DNA of 64,000 bases from Promethearchaeota archaeon (GTDB lineage Archaea > Asgardarchaeota > Thorarchaeia > Thorarchaeales > Thorarchaeaceae), in contig WJMJ01000046.1 of NCBI GenBank assembly GCA_014728035.1, positions 1 through 64,000 of the forward strand. The letters run 5' to 3'. Shown in pieces: positions 1 to 8,672 of this stretch. Numbering within the stretch: position 1 is the stretch's first letter; each line of letters starts with the position of its first letter. The notes under the pieces were generated by a model that was not told the DNA's origin, ran no database searches, and saw only the letters and a program-made list of their open reading frames with translations. Made by a program: the position numbers and the translations under genes.

Positions 1-1
1 G

Positions 2-1318
2 TGGAGAATATTGGGAGAATGGATGACTCGATATGCACACAAATCGGTCTACACACATGACCTTGAGGCATTGTTTACAGAGATGACCGGAGAAGACTAT
101 GGATGGTTCTTTGAACAGTGGATATACAAAGCAGGATATCCCGAGTGCAAGATAAAATGCTCATATGATGAAAAAATGGGCCATGCACTGGTGTCTATTG
201 AGCAGAAACAAAAAAGCGATGATGGAATGACTCCAGAGGTTTTCCGATTTCCTCTAACGGTAGAATTTGTAGATCAGACAGGAGAGCGGACACGCTACAC
301 CATGATGGTATCTGAGAAAACTCACAGCTTCTATTATCCAGTTGATAGAAAACCAAAGCAAATCATTATTGATCCAGATTATACGGCTCTAATGGACTGG
401 GATATTAAAAAATCAGAAACGCTCTGGATTGAGCAACTACAGAACGGAGAGAATGTAATCCAGCGAATAAAAGCAGCACAGGCACTTGGTGAAAAGATTA
501 CACCAAAATCAATCAAAGCATTAGGAAACGCTCTACTTGAGGATGAATTTTGGGGAGTTCAAGTAGAGATTGCAAAAGTGCTTGGGAAAATCAAAAACGA
601 ATCAGCCCTCACAGAGTTATTGAAAGGGAAGAAGATAAAGAGCAGTAAGGCAAGAACTGCAGTAGCTCGAGCCTTAGGTAACTACTATCAAAATGATCGA
701 GCCTTTAATGCACTGGTGGAACTTGTAGAAGACCAAGAGTCATATTTTGTAGCAGCCGCTGCTGCGACATCTATTGGAAAGTTACAACATGAGAAATCTT
801 TCGAGTTTCTATCAAAGGGAATTAGAAAAGCCCCATCCAGTTGGAGAGATATAGTTGAGCTAGGATATCTTCAAGGAATAGCTGAAACAGAAGACAAGAA
901 AGCAGTCAAGATACTTGAAGAGTACACAGCATTCGGAATATCAGATCATATCAGAAGAGCCGCTCCCACCCTACTAGCACGTCTCGGTAAGAGATACAAG
1001 AAACTGAACCCGCATATCAAATCAGAGCTTGAAAAGTTATTATATGACAATTCATATCGTGTGAAATTGGGAGCCATAGCAGCATCCAAAATCTATGGAG
1101 ATGCCTCCCTCATTCCTACATTGAAGAAGTTAGCTGAGAGTGAAGTAGAATCAATAATTGTTCGACGAGTTCGGGAAGCAATTCGTGCACTGGGGAAGAA
1201 GAGAGATGATACCGAACTTGCATCAGTGAGAAAAACTGTTGAGGAAATAGAGAAAGAGAATAGAGAACTGAAGGACCGACTCTCAAAGATAGAGGCAATG
1301 CTGGAGAAGAAAGAATAA
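2..1318 (+). CDS. M1 family aminopeptidase C-terminal part with HEAT repeats (5' truncated by window edge)
   Basis: The reading frame is open to the left edge, so this is the 3' part of a longer gene. The first ~45 residues match the end of the M1 metallopeptidase catalytic region (DLE...TGEDYGWFFEQW followed by AGYP, where a GWFFDQW..AGYP pattern is typical). A beta-rich stretch follows (~45-130), then alpha-helical HEAT-like repeats (~150-400) and a charged coiled coil to the end. The zinc site (HExxH) would lie upstream of the window. Peptidase activity is inferred from the family, and the HEAT tail suggests protein binding. A TTG at 11 is only an apparent start. Confidence 0.8.
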   Translation, partial: WRILGEWMTRYAHKSVYTHDLEALFTEMTGEDYGWFFEQWIYKAGYPECKIKCSYDEKMGHALVSIEQKQKSDDGMTPEVFRFPLTVEFVDQTGERTRYTMMVSEKTHSFYYPVDRKPKQIIIDPDYTALMDWDIKKSETLWIEQLQNGENVIQRIKAAQALGEKITPKSIKALGNALLEDEFWGVQVEIAKVLGKIKNESALTELLKGKKIKSSKARTAVARALGNYYQNDRAFNALVELVEDQESYFVAAAAATSIGKLQHEKSFEFLSKGIRKAPSSWRDIVELGYLQGIAETEDKKAVKILEEYTAFGISDHIRRAAPTLLARLGKRYKKLNPHIKSELEKLLYDNSYRVKLGAIAASKIYGDASLIPTLKKLAESEVESIIVRRVREAIRALGKKRDDTELASVRKTVEEIEKENRELKDRLSKIEAMLEKKE

Positions 1319-1737
1319 GCAACACTTGTCTTAAGCTTTAAATCAACAAGAAGGTGATGGAAGGGCAGGAAAGGATCCTGCCATCCTTCGCAGAGGTTTT
1401 ACCTCCGCCCGCAGTTTTGTTGGTACTCCCATCTGTAATAATCACAAGAAACACAAATAGAGAGGCCATCATAACGTCACACCATTTGGGTCTAAGAAGA
1501 TAATGAATTAGAGGAGAAATCCAAACAGAGTGATAATAGATGGTCTCTCACGGCGTGCTTCAAGTCATTCACAAGAATATGTATGGTAAAAGGGTATAAA
1601 GGCAGACTGAAGGAAATGTCTGGATGAATCATCTAGTAAAAACACTCGCATATTAAGTTCATATGCATAAATCATATCATAGATGATTCATACATTGAGA
1701 TTAAAGACCAATTTCAGCAATAAGGAATTGGATAGGT
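1319..1737. other. Long intergenic region with hairpins and an inverted repeat
   Basis: No credible ORF is seen in about 420 bases. It holds a 7-bp hairpin at 1364-1382 (GGCAGGA/TCCTGCC) just after the HEAT gene and a 5-bp hairpin at 1393-1405, which may end that transcript. A TATA-like GTATAAAGG lies near 1594-1602. A 12-bp perfect inverted repeat (listed separately) lies ahead of the next operon. Confidence 0.5.
1624..1691. promoter_or_regulatory. 12-bp inverted repeat with 44-bp spacer upstream of the membrane protein/wHTH operon
   Basis: ATGAATCATCTA at 1624-1635 is repeated in inverted orientation (TAGATGATTCAT) at 1680-1691, 46 bp before the start at 1738. The spacer is AT-rich and includes TATA-like sequence. 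The second gene of the operon encodes a winged-helix protein, so a paired operator is a reasonable inference. A long-range RNA stem is the alternative. Confidence 0.45.
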
Positions 1738-2379
1738 ATGATGCAAGATCTGACAACGGGACTCATAAGATTGGATTTGTTATTGGAAATCATTAGTGGG
1801 ATTATCGCACTAATAATCGCACATTTCGCAGACAAGGCATTTTTTATATCTCGGCAGAAAAGGCTTTCAGACCTATCAACAGGTTTTCTAGTACTTTCCG
1901 CAGGGATGTTTGTAAGGGTAATAGGAACATTCTACTTTTTTGTGGTGCTCGGTCTTCAAGGTGGAAATGCTACATTTGAATTGGAGTTGCTAGCACGCAT
2001 CATAACCATAGCTTATGCTGCATTGAAAAGTATGGCATATATTCTATTTGCATTCTCTACGCGCAGATCAAGCCATAAGGACGGACAAGAATCATTGATG
2101 CTTCTAGCCCCACTTCCCATCCTTGTAGATCCAAGACTTGAACTATTTGCAACATTCATTCTTGTGATAGTTGTCTTACAAGCAGTAATGAATTTTGGAC
2201 GAAGTAGGAGTCGCTTTGCTCTATATGTATTAGCCGGATTCTTCTGCCTCTTGATAAGCCATGTATTTGGTATATCTGCCCTGATAGCACCAGGTGGATA
2301 CCTTCTGTCACAAGTGTTCCAATTCCTCGGACTCATTGCGTTTTTGGTCTTACTAAAACGGGTGGGCCAACTCGAATGA
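1738..2379 (+). CDS. Hypothetical membrane protein, about six transmembrane helices
   Basis: 213 residues with about six hydrophobic segments (roughly 12-32, 46-70, 80-105, 118-150, 160-180, 188-208) separated by short charged loops such as FSTRRSSHKDG and the C-terminal LKRVGQLE. I recognise no enzyme motif. The stop overlaps the start of the downstream winged-helix gene (ATGA), so the two are translationally coupled. Membrane protein/winged-helix pairs often act as a sensor and a regulator, but that role is inferred only from gene order. Two ATG codons are adjacent; the first (1738) follows GGATAG, a weak ribosome-binding site. Confidence 0.75.
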   Translation: MMQDLTTGLIRLDLLLEIISGIIALIIAHFADKAFFISRQKRLSDLSTGFLVLSAGMFVRVIGTFYFFVVLGLQGGNATFELELLARIITIAYAALKSMAYILFAFSTRRSSHKDGQESLMLLAPLPILVDPRLELFATFILVIVVLQAVMNFGRSRSRFALYVLAGFFCLLISHVFGISALIAPGGYLLSQVFQFLGLIAFLVLLKRVGQLE

Positions 2380-2669
2380 CAAGGAAGCGGTCGTATCGAT
2401 CAAAGATGCGCATATTGGCAGACATGATGCGCACGATTCAGCAAGAGGGAAGAGAAGGCGCTGGACCAACCAAGATTCTATACAGTGCCAATCTCTCCCA
2501 TGACCGCCTTACTCAATACCTAGAGGAATTAATCACAAAGAAGCTGATCAGAGAAGAAGAAATTGATGAGCAAAGTAGAGTATATTTTCTAACTGAAAAA
2601 GGAAACGACTTTTTGAGAGAATTTGTTAAAATTGAACGATTCTCAGAAGCTTTTGGTATAGAAATCTAA
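2376..2669 (+). CDS. Winged helix-turn-helix DNA-binding protein (HTH_45/Sso10a-like)
   Basis: 97 residues forming one winged-helix domain. Residues ~1-25 make a first helix. The segment GPTKILYSANLSHDRLTQYL looks like the helix-turn-helix, and LIREEEIDEQSRVYFLTEKG is the beta-wing, closing with a C-terminal helix. This pattern is common in archaeal HTH_45 (Sso10a-type) regulators. It overlaps the upstream membrane-protein gene by 4 bases and may act on the inverted repeat at 1624-1691; that target is inferred. Confidence 0.8.
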   Translation: MTRKRSYRSKMRILADMMRTIQQEGREGAGPTKILYSANLSHDRLTQYLEELITKKLIREEEIDEQSRVYFLTEKGNDFLREFVKIERFSEAFGIEI

Positions 2670-2724
2670 TTCTTCTATGCAGACAAGATTTTAAGATGTT
2701 CTTGATGATACAAGACTATATTCT

Positions 2725-2831
2725 GGGCCGGTAGATTAGTTCGGTAGATCGTTTCGTTCGCATCGAAAAGGTCGCGCGTTCAAATCGATATGGGAATCTC
2801 ACATATCAGGAAAATCGCGCCCGGTCCACCA
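2725..2831 (+). tRNA. tRNA-Ala(CGC) with a 30-nt T-loop intron
   Basis: The acceptor stem is GGGCCGG/CCGGTCC at 2725-2731 and 2821-2827. It contains a G3-U70 wobble, the alanine identity element, followed by A73 and an encoded CCA. D stem GATT/GATC and anticodon stem TTTCG/CGAAA enclose the loop TTCGCAT, anticodon CGC (2759-2761). There is no anticodon-loop intron. The T stem GCGCG (2774-2778) and CGCGC (2816-2820) is interrupted after A59 by 30 nt (2785-2814), with T60 at 2815. Short repeats at the borders leave the exact splice point ambiguous by a few bases, but 59/60 matches the other two T-loop introns in the window. Confidence 0.92.
2785..2814 (+). other. T-loop intron (59/60) of tRNA-Ala
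   Basis: 30 nt ending GGAAAA. It folds with 9-nt arms around a 5-nt loop; the core is GATATG/CATATC. The terminal (G)GAA can pair with T54-T55-C56 to give the central helix of a bulge-helix-bulge, leaving AA^T bulges on both sides. A57 opposite G is a mismatch. Confidence 0.8.
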
Positions 2832-2947
2832 TCTCATTATCATTGTAGATTATACCGAGCTAATAATTCATTGATTGATTTATTACGTCCTGACCGCTTG
2901 TAACCTCTAAGCAAATATATATTAACTATTGTTACGAACTCAATTAT

Positions 2948-3343
2948 ATGCCGGAATTTCTACAAAAACAGGTTGAAATGGATTACGAATCTGTAGTCAA
3001 GAGAGTTCAGGAGGCTCTTGAGGCAGAAGGTTTCTCAGTTATGCTGACAAAGGGAATACATGAGATATTCGAAAAGAAACTAGATATCAAAGGATATCCA
3101 AAAAGAACATTCATTCTAGGATGTGCAGCTCCCCTTGCTAAAATGGCTCTGGATGTTTCAGTACATACAGGGCAACTGATGCCATGTAGTTTCTTTGTGT
3201 ATGAGGAGGATGGCAATGTGTTTGTCACTCACACTTCAATCATGAAGGCTGCGGTTATACTTGATTTAGCTCCAGAAGATAAGATGCAGCCAGTCATTGA
3301 AGAAACAGGAAAACGAATTGGTAAGGTATGGGATAGAATCTAA
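2948..3343 (+). CDS. DUF302 family protein
   Basis: 131 residues matching the DUF302 fold: an N-terminal DYESVVKRVQEALEAEGF helix, a central strand-rich segment (RTFILGCAAPLAKMAL), then a strand pair around MPCSFFVYEEDGNVFV. Such small cytosolic proteins are widespread, but their biochemical role is not established. A TATA-like AAATATATAT near 2913-2922 lies about 25-30 bases before the ATG, so the mRNA is probably leaderless or nearly so. It lies upstream of a methyltransferase gene on the same strand (21-base gap). Confidence 0.85.
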   Translation: MPEFLQKQVEMDYESVVKRVQEALEAEGFSVMLTKGIHEIFEKKLDIKGYPKRTFILGCAAPLAKMALDVSVHTGQLMPCSFFVYEEDGNVFVTHTSIMKAAVILDLAPEDKMQPVIEETGKRIGKVWDRI

Positions 3344-3364
3344 TTCGAAAGTTTCAGAAGGAGT

Positions 3365-4144
3365 ATGCCTAAGGTTTCAACTATGGAGAAACATATCAAA
3401 GACCAGTGGGATGCTAATGCAATAGCCTTCGCAATTCTTATTGGAGGACAAGGAACACCGCATCATAGAATGATTCTCAATCCCTGCATTGATTCACTAA
3501 TGGGAAATGTAGAAGGAAAAAGACTTCTCGATGCAGGTTGTGGGGAGGGATATTTATCAAGATACTATGCAGAAAAGGGCGCAGATGTGGTAGGTGTAGA
3601 TATCTCATCACAACTTATCGAGATATGCAAAGAAAAAGCGAGAAACAATCAAGAATTTCATGTGGGGGATATCTGTGACTTGAAATTATTTAGGGATACC
3701 AGCTTTGACCTTATACTCTGTAATCTAGTACTTTTGAATGTACCATGTCTGTTCAAGGCGCTTGAAGAATTTCAACGCGTTCTTAGAAATACAGGACATC
3801 TAGTATTCTCGATAGTTCATCCGGCCTTTGATTTCTATGGGCCTGGAACATGGGAAATGGGTGAAAAAGATTCTGAAACAAATAGACGAATTGGGCTATT
3901 CTTCAAAATAGACAACTATTTCGATGAACGACCATACGAGCGATATTGGAGAAGTAGAGATGGCAGAAAATTCCCTAGAGCCATCTCCTTCTTCCATAGA
4001 ACCATTTCAACATACATCAATGCAATCCTGAATGCAGGCTTTCAAATCCAAGATTTCAGAGAGCCAACACCCATAACAGATGATGCTTTTTTTGAAAGGG
4101 AGCGACGTATACCATTCTTTGCGGTATTCAAAGTCGGTAAATGA
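3365..4144 (+). CDS. Class I SAM-dependent methyltransferase
   Basis: 259 residues with a Rossmann methyltransferase core. Motif I is LLDAGCGEGYLSRYY (~54-68), the acidic ribose-binding residue is in VVGVDIS (~76-82), motif II/III is around FHVGDICDL, and motif IV is FDLILCNLVLLNV. The C-terminal part (FFHRTISTYINAILNAGF) resembles the end of small-molecule methyltransferases of the UbiE/Methyltransf_11 group. The substrate cannot be told. AGAAGGAG just upstream of the ATG at 3365 is a good ribosome-binding site. It ends 3 bases from the end of the convergent gene at 4148. Confidence 0.88.
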   Translation: MPKVSTMEKHIKDQWDANAIAFAILIGGQGTPHHRMILNPCIDSLMGNVEGKRLLDAGCGEGYLSRYYAEKGADVVGVDISSQLIEICKEKARNNQEFHVGDICDLKLFRDTSFDLILCNLVLLNVPCLFKALEEFQRVLRNTGHLVFSIVHPAFDFYGPGTWEMGEKDSETNRRIGLFFKIDNYFDERPYERYWRSRDGRKFPRAISFFHRTISTYINAILNAGFQIQDFREPTPITDDAFFERERRIPFFAVFKVGK

Positions 4145-4147
4145 CCT

Positions 4148-4900
4148 CTAATATTCGATTCGTCGAGGGTTGCCATAGAGTTTGACTTCCATGGTGTCAA
4201 GTGAAAGTTCCATCTCACCTTTTTTGATATCCTCTGAATTGTCCTTGAGTCTATCAGCAATATCTTCCAGAAAACGAATAGATGCACAAAATAGGACTAA
4301 AAGATCATCAAAGAAGGCGGGCAAATCATAGTCCGCTTTGATTTTAATGGTATATTTTCCACCAAGGTCCAGAGCAGCTCCATCAATCTTAGCAATCTCA
4401 TTATGATATTTGTCATATACTGTGAAGTCTTCACCTAGACTGAATCGTTCAGCCTCAATTAAATATCCATGATAAGTGCCATCTTCTTCGACCAGTGTTA
4501 CCACATATGATTCAATATTAATAACCGCAGGCCTGAAGGTCCGCTCTAACCGAGCAACTTTGTCAGTTCTTGCTCCAATTCCAAGAAAAGTGGGGAATCC
4601 AACATCAGTAGCCATGGTGCGTGCCATACCTTCTGCAACAAGCTCCTCTAAAGATCCCTTCCAGTTCATTGATTTTGTAAAATAGCGGATAATCAGTCTT
4701 TGTTCATTCTTGTCACTTTCCCAAGGGTCCTTTCTATATCCAAGATAACCTTCAATATCACCTGAAACCTCACCATATAGCTCCATATCTGTAGTGAATT
4801 GTCGAGATTTCGCTCGGTGTTCTTCCATTTGTTTTATGCCAATCTCGACGCCATGAGCATCGGTACTCCAAAGATCAACTGTAATTTCACGTTCTGTCAT
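4148..4900 (-). CDS. Uncharacterised protein with a LURP-one/tubby-like segment
   Basis: 250 residues, no signal peptide or clear transmembrane helix. I recognise no full-length family. Residues ~145-187 (ERFSLGEDFTVYD ... KIDGAALDLGGKYTIKI) strongly resemble the repeated strand motif of LURP-one/YxjI proteins (FSLGDDFTIYD...KVDGK...LGDKYTI), which have a tubby-like beta-barrel. The N-terminal 140 residues and the C-terminal helical region (~195-235) are unassigned. It is divergent from the OsmC pair, and the 105-bp space between them contains symmetric repeats, suggesting shared regulation. Function unknown. Confidence 0.7.
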   Translation of the reverse strand: MTEREITVDLWSTDAHGVEIGIKQMEEHRAKSRQFTTDMELYGEVSGDIEGYLGYRKDPWESDKNEQRLIIRYFTKSMNWKGSLEELVAEGMARTMATDVGFPTFLGIGARTDKVARLERTFRPAVINIESYVVTLVEEDGTYHGYLIEAERFSLGEDFTVYDKYHNEIAKIDGAALDLGGKYTIKIKADYDLPAFFDDLLVLFCASIRFLEDIADRLKDNSEDIKKGEMELSLDTMEVKLYGNPRRIEY

Positions 4901-4906
4901 AAATAT

Positions 4907-4973
4907 ACTATAGTTATCTTACCTGATTAGACTTTCCATTTCACTATAGTTATATTCAGAATAAGGTAAGATA
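4907..4973. promoter_or_regulatory. Divergent promoter region with direct and inverted repeats
   Basis: ACTATAGTTAT occurs twice in direct orientation (4907-4917 and 4943-4953; the core ACTATAGT is itself palindromic). TATCTTACC at 4915-4923 is mirrored by GGTAAGATA at 4965-4973. These lie between two divergent starts (4900 and 5006) and look like a two-sided operator controlling both the LURP-like gene and the osmC genes. The binding protein is not identified. Confidence 0.5.
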
Positions 4974-5005
4974 ATCTATCTATAAAATACAAGAGAATTG
5001 ATATA

Positions 5006-5440
5006 ATGAGTGAGCGTGATTCAGAACCTAAGAAATTTGATGTGAAAGTGGACTGGGCTGGAGGAAAATCAGGTGTAGTGCTGGTAGATCAAATGCCAGC
5101 AATCAAGACAGGAAAAGAGTCAGAAGAAGAAGGTTATCACACTCCGGAGCATCTGTTTGTTGCTTCAGCAACGGTTTGTTTCATGAACTCTTTTGTATAC
5201 TTCACGGAGAAAATGAGATTGGATTTCAAATCATTCTCCGCAGATGCAACAGGAGTTCTGGAAAAGGTAGGAAGAAGCTTTGAGATAACAGAAATTCACA
5301 CTATGACCAAACTAGTAATTAGTGATGAAAAAATGAAGGAACGTTTTGAAAGAGCACTAGAATTAGGAGCTAAATATTGCTTTGTAGCGAATAGTATGAA
5401 ATGCCCAGTCACTCATGAACATGAAATCTTAATCGAGTAA
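5006..5440 (+). CDS. OsmC family protein (first of tandem pair)
   Basis: 144 residues with the OsmC/Ohr fold. The redox cysteines are in ATVCFMNSF (~56) and in the C-terminal SMKCPVTHEHE (~134). The spacing HTPEHLFVASATVCF...MRLDFKSFSADATG is typical of OsmC. Family members reduce peroxides, but the OsmC/YhfA branch has varied or unknown substrates, so detoxification is an inference. It lies upstream of a paralogue on the same strand (14 bases to the paralogue's upstream ATG) and is divergent from the LURP-like gene. Confidence 0.9.
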   Translation: MSERDSEPKKFDVKVDWAGGKSGVVLVDQMPAIKTGKESEEEGYHTPEHLFVASATVCFMNSFVYFTEKMRLDFKSFSADATGVLEKVGRSFEITEIHTMTKLVISDEKMKERFERALELGAKYCFVANSMKCPVTHEHEILIE

Positions 5441-5517
5441 CATCCTAAACAAGCATGCAACCACTGGCGACCCAAATCCTTTTCCCATCATGCTGCGTCA
5501 GGATACATGGTGATTGC

Positions 5518-5952
5518 TTGAGCGAGGAATCTCATGAATATCATGTACGTGTAGATTGGACACATGGTAGAGTTGGAAACTTGGTCATTGAGGGAAAACA
5601 GACTATCGAGGTAGCTTCTCCTCCAGAATTTGATGGCCCAGAGGGAATTATTACACCAGAGGACATGTTCGTTGCGGCTGCAACAAGTTGTTTCATGACT
5701 ACGTTTGTTACCTTCTCCAAAAAGATGCGTTTTGATTACAAATCTTTTACCTGTGACGGCTATGGTACACTTGAAAAAGTCGAGAAAGGTTTTCAGTTTA
5801 CCAAGCTTGTTTTGAAAACGAAAGTCAGCGTAGAATCAGAAGATATCAAATCGAAAGCCGAACGTGCACTAGAGCTAGCAGGAAAATATTGCTTAGTATC
5901 CAATAGTATGAAGTGTCCTACAGAGCACGAAAATGAGGTAATAGTGGAGTAG
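5518..5952 (+). CDS. OsmC family protein (second of tandem pair)
   Basis: A paralogue of the preceding gene with the same layout: EYHVRVDWTHGRVG at the N terminus, TPEDMFVAAATSCFMTTF with the first cysteine, MRFDYKSF, and GKYCLVSNSMKCPTEHENE with the second. I prefer the TTG start at 5518: GGTGAT lies just upstream and the N terminus then matches the paralogue in length. An ATG at 5455 would add 21 residues with two Cys that have no counterpart. The pair looks like a recent tandem duplication. Its stop codon lies in the arm of a bidirectional terminator hairpin. Confidence 0.88.
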   Translation: MSEESHEYHVRVDWTHGRVGNLVIEGKQTIEVASPPEFDGPEGIITPEDMFVAAATSCFMTTFVTFSKKMRFDYKSFTCDGYGTLEKVEKGFQFTKLVLKTKVSVESEDIKSKAERALELAGKYCLVSNSMKCPTEHENEVIVE

Positions 5953-5970
5953 GCCAGATTCGGCCTACTC
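5947..5970. terminator. Bidirectional hairpin between convergent osmC-like and valS genes
   Basis: GAGTAGGCC/GGCCTACTC forms a 9-bp stem with a 6-nt loop. Both TAG stop codons lie in the stem, so both proteins end in Val-Glu-stop. Confidence 0.6.
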
Positions 5971-8436
5971 AACAGTTTCTTCTTCAGGTGGTCTGATGTA
6001 AATGACCTTGTCTGATTCAGGAAGAGAAACCTCTACAATATCAGTGGTTTCTGGTTTAGTAAGATGTAATGTTTCAATTCCATGCATCGCCTGAAGATCT
6101 TTAGCCCAAGGTTCTAGTTCAGACTGTATCCAAGCTTCAGGAAGACCTTTTCGTAATGAGAGGTTATGCTCACGCTTGAATTTCCAAAAGCCTGCATTGA
6201 CTTGCAGAACCAAATCAGTATGACTCACGAGATCAGTTTGCCATTCTTTCTGAGGTGTGGGATAACTTTGATTGTGTATACCTTCCTTGTCGTATAGCTC
6301 TCTATAGATTCGATCGGTTACAAAAGGAATTACTGGAGCCATCGCTTTCAAAATCATCTTGAGGACCTGATGAAGAGTCCACCATGCGGATTTTTGCTCT
6401 TCCTCAGAAAATGCATCATCGCCATTGAAGCAACGTCCTTTTAGCATCTCGATAATATGGTCAGCAAAGAAATTCCAAGCAAACCCTCTAACTTCAATCA
6501 TCGGTCTGTGGAAGTCAAGTTTTTCACACCCAGATTGGATTCCATCAATTACTTTGTTCAATTCTGCAAGAATCCATTGGTCTACTACAGTCAAGTTATT
6601 GTATTTGAATGCTTCAGGAATTGGGAACATAGATATGAATCTTGCAATATTCCAGAGTTTTGTCATAAATTTCGCTGTTCCCGCCAGACGATCTTCCGAG
6701 AAACGAATATCACTTCCTAACCCAGCTTCCAACACACCAAATAGCCGCATTGCATCAGCACCATATTTTGCTATAATTGGGCCAGGGTCGGGAGAATTAC
6801 CACGCGACTTACTCATCTTTTCTCCGTTTTCATCCATAACGAGACCAGAAATCCAAATCTCTCTGAAGGCAGGTTTCTTTGTTAGCTGATACGTTCGAAG
6901 TAGCGAGTAGTACAACCAAGTTCGAACTATTTCTTTTCCCTGAGGACGCATGACATTGCCAAATGCTTTGTTGAACAGCTCGTCATCTCTAAGATAACCA
7001 ATTATCTGCAATCCACTAATGGATGAGTCCATCCAAGTATCAAAAGTACGTTCTTCACCTGCAAATCCGGATTCAGCACCACATTTGGGGCATTTTTCAA
7101 AAGGTGGATCCTCACGCCATGGTTGATAGTATCGGATTTCATCTAGCTCGGGTACTACTGGTTCTTCACATTCATTGCAATACCAAAGGGGTATCTCAGT
7201 TCCGTAATAGCGCCTTCTGCTAATAGGCCAGTCAACAGAAACCCGATTTATCCAGTCAATCAAGATTTGTCGATGAAAGTCAGGATAAATATCTACAGTC
7301 TTAGCTATTTTCATCAGCTCGTCCAGAAAGTCCACCTGATTAAGATAGTATTCATCCATAGCAATGAACTCGATTGGAGTCTTGCTCCGCCAACAAAGAG
7401 GTACCCGTTGAATAGTCTGTTCTTGTTTGAACAAGATTTTTCGTTCTTTTAATTCTGCAGTGATCTTCTTCTTTGCATCTTCGGAGTTCATGCCTTCATA
7501 TGACCCTGCAGCTTCTGTCATAGTCCCCTCAGGAGAAATCGCAGCAATTGGAGTCAGTGCGTGATCACGAAAAGCCATCACATCAGCCATATCACCATAG
7601 CTGCAGACCATTAGAGCTCCAGTTCCAAACTCCATCTTGGCAGTTGGGCTCTCAATGATTGGTACTTCAAGGTCAAAAATAGGAACCTTAGCTTTCTTTC
7701 CGCCATAACCTCGATAACGTTCATCATCAGGATGAATGAATATTGCACCACATGCACATAATAGCTCTGGTCGAGTCGTAGCAATCTTTAGAGGTTCCAT
7801 ACCTTCAACTTCGAAAAATAGATAGTTCAGGGTAGTTGGTCTTTCAGAGTATTCTACCTCTGCATCTGCAATAGTAGTCTTACATTCAAAACACCAGTTA
7901 TTTGGACGATAATCACTATATACAAGACCCTGATTCCACAAATTAATGAATGTGGCCTGTGTTACTGCACGATACTCTGGACTATCCGTCCGATAGCTAC
8001 CTTCTTCATCGTATGTATTGAAACCAATACCAAGGCGTTTGAAAAGATTCTTCATAACAACTTCGTCTTTATCCAGCAATTCCTTACACTTTTGTAAAAA
8101 TTCTCCACGGGGAGTAGTATGCATATCTAGCCCGTGTTTTTTCTCAACTCGTAATTCTACGGGGAGTCCATTACGATCAATTCCTAGTGGAAAATTAACC
8201 TCCCACCCCTGCATACGTCGAAATCTCGCAATCATATCAATCTGAGTGTAATGTATCAATTGACCAATGTGTGCACTTCCTGAGAGATACGGAGGTGGTG
8301 TGTCAACAGAATAGATTTTCTTTGCTGATGAATCAAACGAACAGGGTTCTTCTTCATCCCATATTTTTGCAAGTTCTTCTTCTGCTGGTGGTTTCCATCG
8401 TTTCGAGCTAATTGCTGGTTTGAACTTCTTTCCCAA
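5965..8436 (-). CDS. valS: Valine--tRNA ligase
   Basis: About 823 residues of a class I aminoacyl-tRNA synthetase. The HIGH-type motif is AHIGQ (~residue 56) after DTPPPYLSGS, followed by the Val/Ile/Leu connective peptide editing domain. DTWMDSSISGLQ and RTWLYYSLLRTY precede the KMSKSRGN motif. GSDIRFSEDRLAGTAKFMTKLWN is typical of archaeal ValRS. Zinc-binding-like CxxC pairs are present (WCFEC, YCNEC, KCPKC). It charges tRNA-Val in the cytoplasm. The TTG at 8436 follows AAGGAGG at good spacing and is preferred over the TTG at 8463. IleRS is a less likely alternative. Confidence 0.9.
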   Translation of the reverse strand: MGKKFKPAISSKRWKPPAEEELAKIWDEEEPCSFDSSAKKIYSVDTPPPYLSGSAHIGQLIHYTQIDMIARFRRMQGWEVNFPLGIDRNGLPVELRVEKKHGLDMHTTPRGEFLQKCKELLDKDEVVMKNLFKRLGIGFNTYDEEGSYRTDSPEYRAVTQATFINLWNQGLVYSDYRPNNWCFECKTTIADAEVEYSERPTTLNYLFFEVEGMEPLKIATTRPELLCACGAIFIHPDDERYRGYGGKKAKVPIFDLEVPIIESPTAKMEFGTGALMVCSYGDMADVMAFRDHALTPIAAISPEGTMTEAAGSYEGMNSEDAKKKITAELKERKILFKQEQTIQRVPLCWRSKTPIEFIAMDEYYLNQVDFLDELMKIAKTVDIYPDFHRQILIDWINRVSVDWPISRRRYYGTEIPLWYCNECEEPVVPELDEIRYYQPWREDPPFEKCPKCGAESGFAGEERTFDTWMDSSISGLQIIGYLRDDELFNKAFGNVMRPQGKEIVRTWLYYSLLRTYQLTKKPAFREIWISGLVMDENGEKMSKSRGNSPDPGPIIAKYGADAMRLFGVLEAGLGSDIRFSEDRLAGTAKFMTKLWNIARFISMFPIPEAFKYNNLTVVDQWILAELNKVIDGIQSGCEKLDFHRPMIEVRGFAWNFFADHIIEMLKGRCFNGDDAFSEEEQKSAWWTLHQVLKMILKAMAPVIPFVTDRIYRELYDKEGIHNQSYPTPQKEWQTDLVSHTDLVLQVNAGFWKFKREHNLSLRKGLPEAWIQSELEPWAKDLQAMHGIETLHLTKPETTDIVEVSLPESDKVIYIRPPEEETVE

Positions 8437-8672
8437 AATGGCTTTCCTCCTTGATGTCAGCAAGGGTGCGGTCTTTCACCGCTTGAACGTCGGACTATTG
8501 ACTATTCCTAAAAGGCTTGTGGACAAGCCATTTTGCCCAAAGAACAGATAGGCTATGAAGAGGTATTTTACAAACCGCGGTCGAAATATCGTCGAACTGG
8601 TCTATTCAAGAAAGCTTCTTTAACTTCACAAAGGAAATGTAAGTAGGCTAAAAACACACTCAGGGATATATC

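Noticed and set aside
6425..6889. Plus-strand ORF of 154 codons inside valS
   Set aside because: Antisense shadow of ValRS with no ribosome-binding site or domain.
8514..8529. Hairpin GGCTTG/CAAGCC upstream of valS
   Set aside because: A 6-bp stem with a 4-nt loop in a 236-bp spacer; no T-run or gene relation supports a specific role.
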